Shown here one piece after another: positions 63,162 to 64,000 of a DNA stretch of 64,000 bases. The position numbers and the translations under genes are program-made. The DNA is taken from NCBI RefSeq assembly GCF_018364065.1, contig NZ_JAGZMO010000006.1, positions 1 to 64,000 on the forward strand, given 5' to 3'. The notes below the pieces were generated by a model. That model had not been told where the DNA came from, ran no database searches, and saw nothing but the letters and a program-made list of their open reading frames with translations. Source of the stretch: Veillonella sp. (GTDB taxonomy: Bacteria; Bacillota; Negativicutes; Veillonellales; Veillonellaceae). Position 1 is the first letter of the stretch, and each line of letters opens with the position of its first letter.

Positions 63162-64000
63162 TTATTTGGCATAATCAACTACACGAGTTTCACGAATAAT
63201 AACAACTTTAATCTGTCCCGGATATTCCAGTTCAGTTTGAATGCGATTTACAATTTCACGCATCAATAATGTAGCTTCCGCTTCATCAACCTTATCAGGT
63301 TTTACCATTACGCGAATTTCACGACCGGCCTGAATTGCAAAACATTTTTCAACGCCATCAAAGGACTCGGCAATTTCCTCAAGTTTGGTTAAGCGTTTCA
63401 AGTAGTTTTCCAATGTTTCACGGCGTGCACCCGGACGGGCTGCAGAAATTGCGTCAGCTGCCGCAACAAGCACAGCTTCAACGGATTTGAATTCTTCATC
63501 ACCATGATGAGCACCGATACAGTTCTGTACCAACGCGCTTTCATGATATTTCTTAGCCACATCAATACCAATTTGAACGTGGGAGCCTTCAATTTCGTGG
63601 TCAAGAGCTTTCCCAAGGTCGTGTAATAAACCGCCGCGCTTAGCAAGGGCTACATCCACGCCCAATTCAGCAGCCATAATACCTGCCAAATGAGATACTT
63701 CTATGGAATGTTTCAATACATTTTGACCATAACTTGTACGATATTTCAAGCGGCCCAAAATACGAACGATTTCAGGGTGTAAACCATGAACGTCAGTTTC
63801 AAACGTAGCTTGTTCACCGGCTTCTTTAATTGTCTGATCCACTTCCTTACGCGCTTTCGCTACCATTTCTTCAATGCGCGCCGGATGGATACGTCCGTCT
63901 ACAATCAATTTTTCCAGAGCGATACGAGCCACTTCGCGGCGGATCGGATCGAAACCGGAAAGGATAACTGCTTCAGGGGTATCGTCGATGATAAGATCAA
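63162..64000 (-). CDS. rny: Ribonuclease Y, C-terminal part (partial)
   Basis: The open frame runs off the right edge; about 279 residues are visible. They include [21 protein letters not shown] (end of the KH domain region), then the HD domain with H-ERxxxxx...[25 protein letters not shown] (the HD pair) and GAHHGDEE. The C-terminus [19 protein letters not shown] is typical of RNase Y. The membrane anchor and coiled coil lie outside the window. RNase Y starts mRNA decay in Firmicutes. Confidence 0.96.
   Translation of the reverse strand, partial: DLIIDDTPEAVILSGFDPIRREVARIALEKLIVDGRIHPARIEEMVAKARKEVDQTIKEAGEQATFETDVHGLHPEIVRILGRLKYRTSYGQNVLKHSIEVSHLAGIMAAELGVDVALAKRGGLLHDLGKALDHEIEGSHVQIGIDVAKKYHESALVQNCIGAHHGDEEFKSVEAVLVAAADAISAARPGARRETLENYLKRLTKLEEIAESFDGVEKCFAIQAGREIRVMVKPDKVDEAEATLLMREIVNRIQTELEYPGQIKVVIIRETRVVDYAK

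Overview
The window looks like chromosomal core DNA of a Veillonella-like member of the Negativicutes (Firmicutes with an outer membrane). This is inferred from content only. Gene order is Firmicutes-like: ylxM-ffh-rpsP-khpA-ylqD-rimM-trmD, alaS-ireB-ruvX-DUF1292-mltG-trmR-U32, dnaG-rpoD, trmK-nif3, and a T-box on thrS. It is combined with a YadA-type trimeric autotransporter (which needs an outer membrane) and a membrane-bound uptake [NiFe] hydrogenase. Nearly all genes are on the minus strand. I see no prophage, insertion sequence, CRISPR array or integrase.

Layout. 1-600: 5' end of a 16S rRNA gene with two tandem promoters. 0.6-5.3 kb: pepT and an AbgT-type transporter behind a long leader, then an MFS exporter. 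5.5-14.9 kb: protein export and queuosine genes (secF, secD, cyclo-ligase, yajC, tgt, queA), a SpoIID-like protein and ruvBAC. 15-20 kb: a glutamine-amidotransferase-like hydrolase and the SRP/ribosome maturation cluster. 20-23 kb: copper efflux copA with its CsoR repressor. 23-28 kb: YigZ, a CycA-like permease, a glutaredoxin-like protein, a two-TM unknown and a Tat-exported DUF362 protein. 28-30.4 kb: thrS with T-box. 30.4-37.6 kb: the conserved alaS-to-U32 cluster. 37.6-41.2 kb: metal ABC importer (permease and ATPase only), NlpC/P60 peptidase and glycosyltransferase. 41.5-47 kb: small secreted protein and the hya hydrogenase operon. 47.3-50.4 kb: thioredoxin, RNase P RNA, Nif3-like protein and TrmK. 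50.8-54.3 kb: exported CMD-cupin protein, flavodoxin, divergent LysR regulator and a secreted DUF3298-like protein. 54.5-57 kb: trimeric autotransporter. 57-59.5 kb: a long AT-rich gap, GNAT, two small unknowns and a tRNA(CAT). 59.8-64 kb: rpoD, dnaG and the 3' part of rny.

The most unusual signal is not a gene. In at least six transcription units the stretch between stop codon and terminator is filled with degenerate short tandem repeats whose unit differs from locus to locus: period 10 after the MFS gene, 17-19 after cycA, about 11-14 after trxA, and looser forms after pepT, secF and the U32 gene. Two related arrays lie upstream of genes: a 20-bp array before the GNAT gene and a 12-bp array before trmK. 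Other points to check are a periplasmic coiled-coil tail on the autotransporter, an NlpC/P60 enzyme lacking the usual second histidine, an orphan terminator in the 57-58 kb gap, a candidate short RNA next to the tRNA, two operator-like dyads at the csoR promoter, and a roughly 300-nt structured leader on the abgT-pepT operon.
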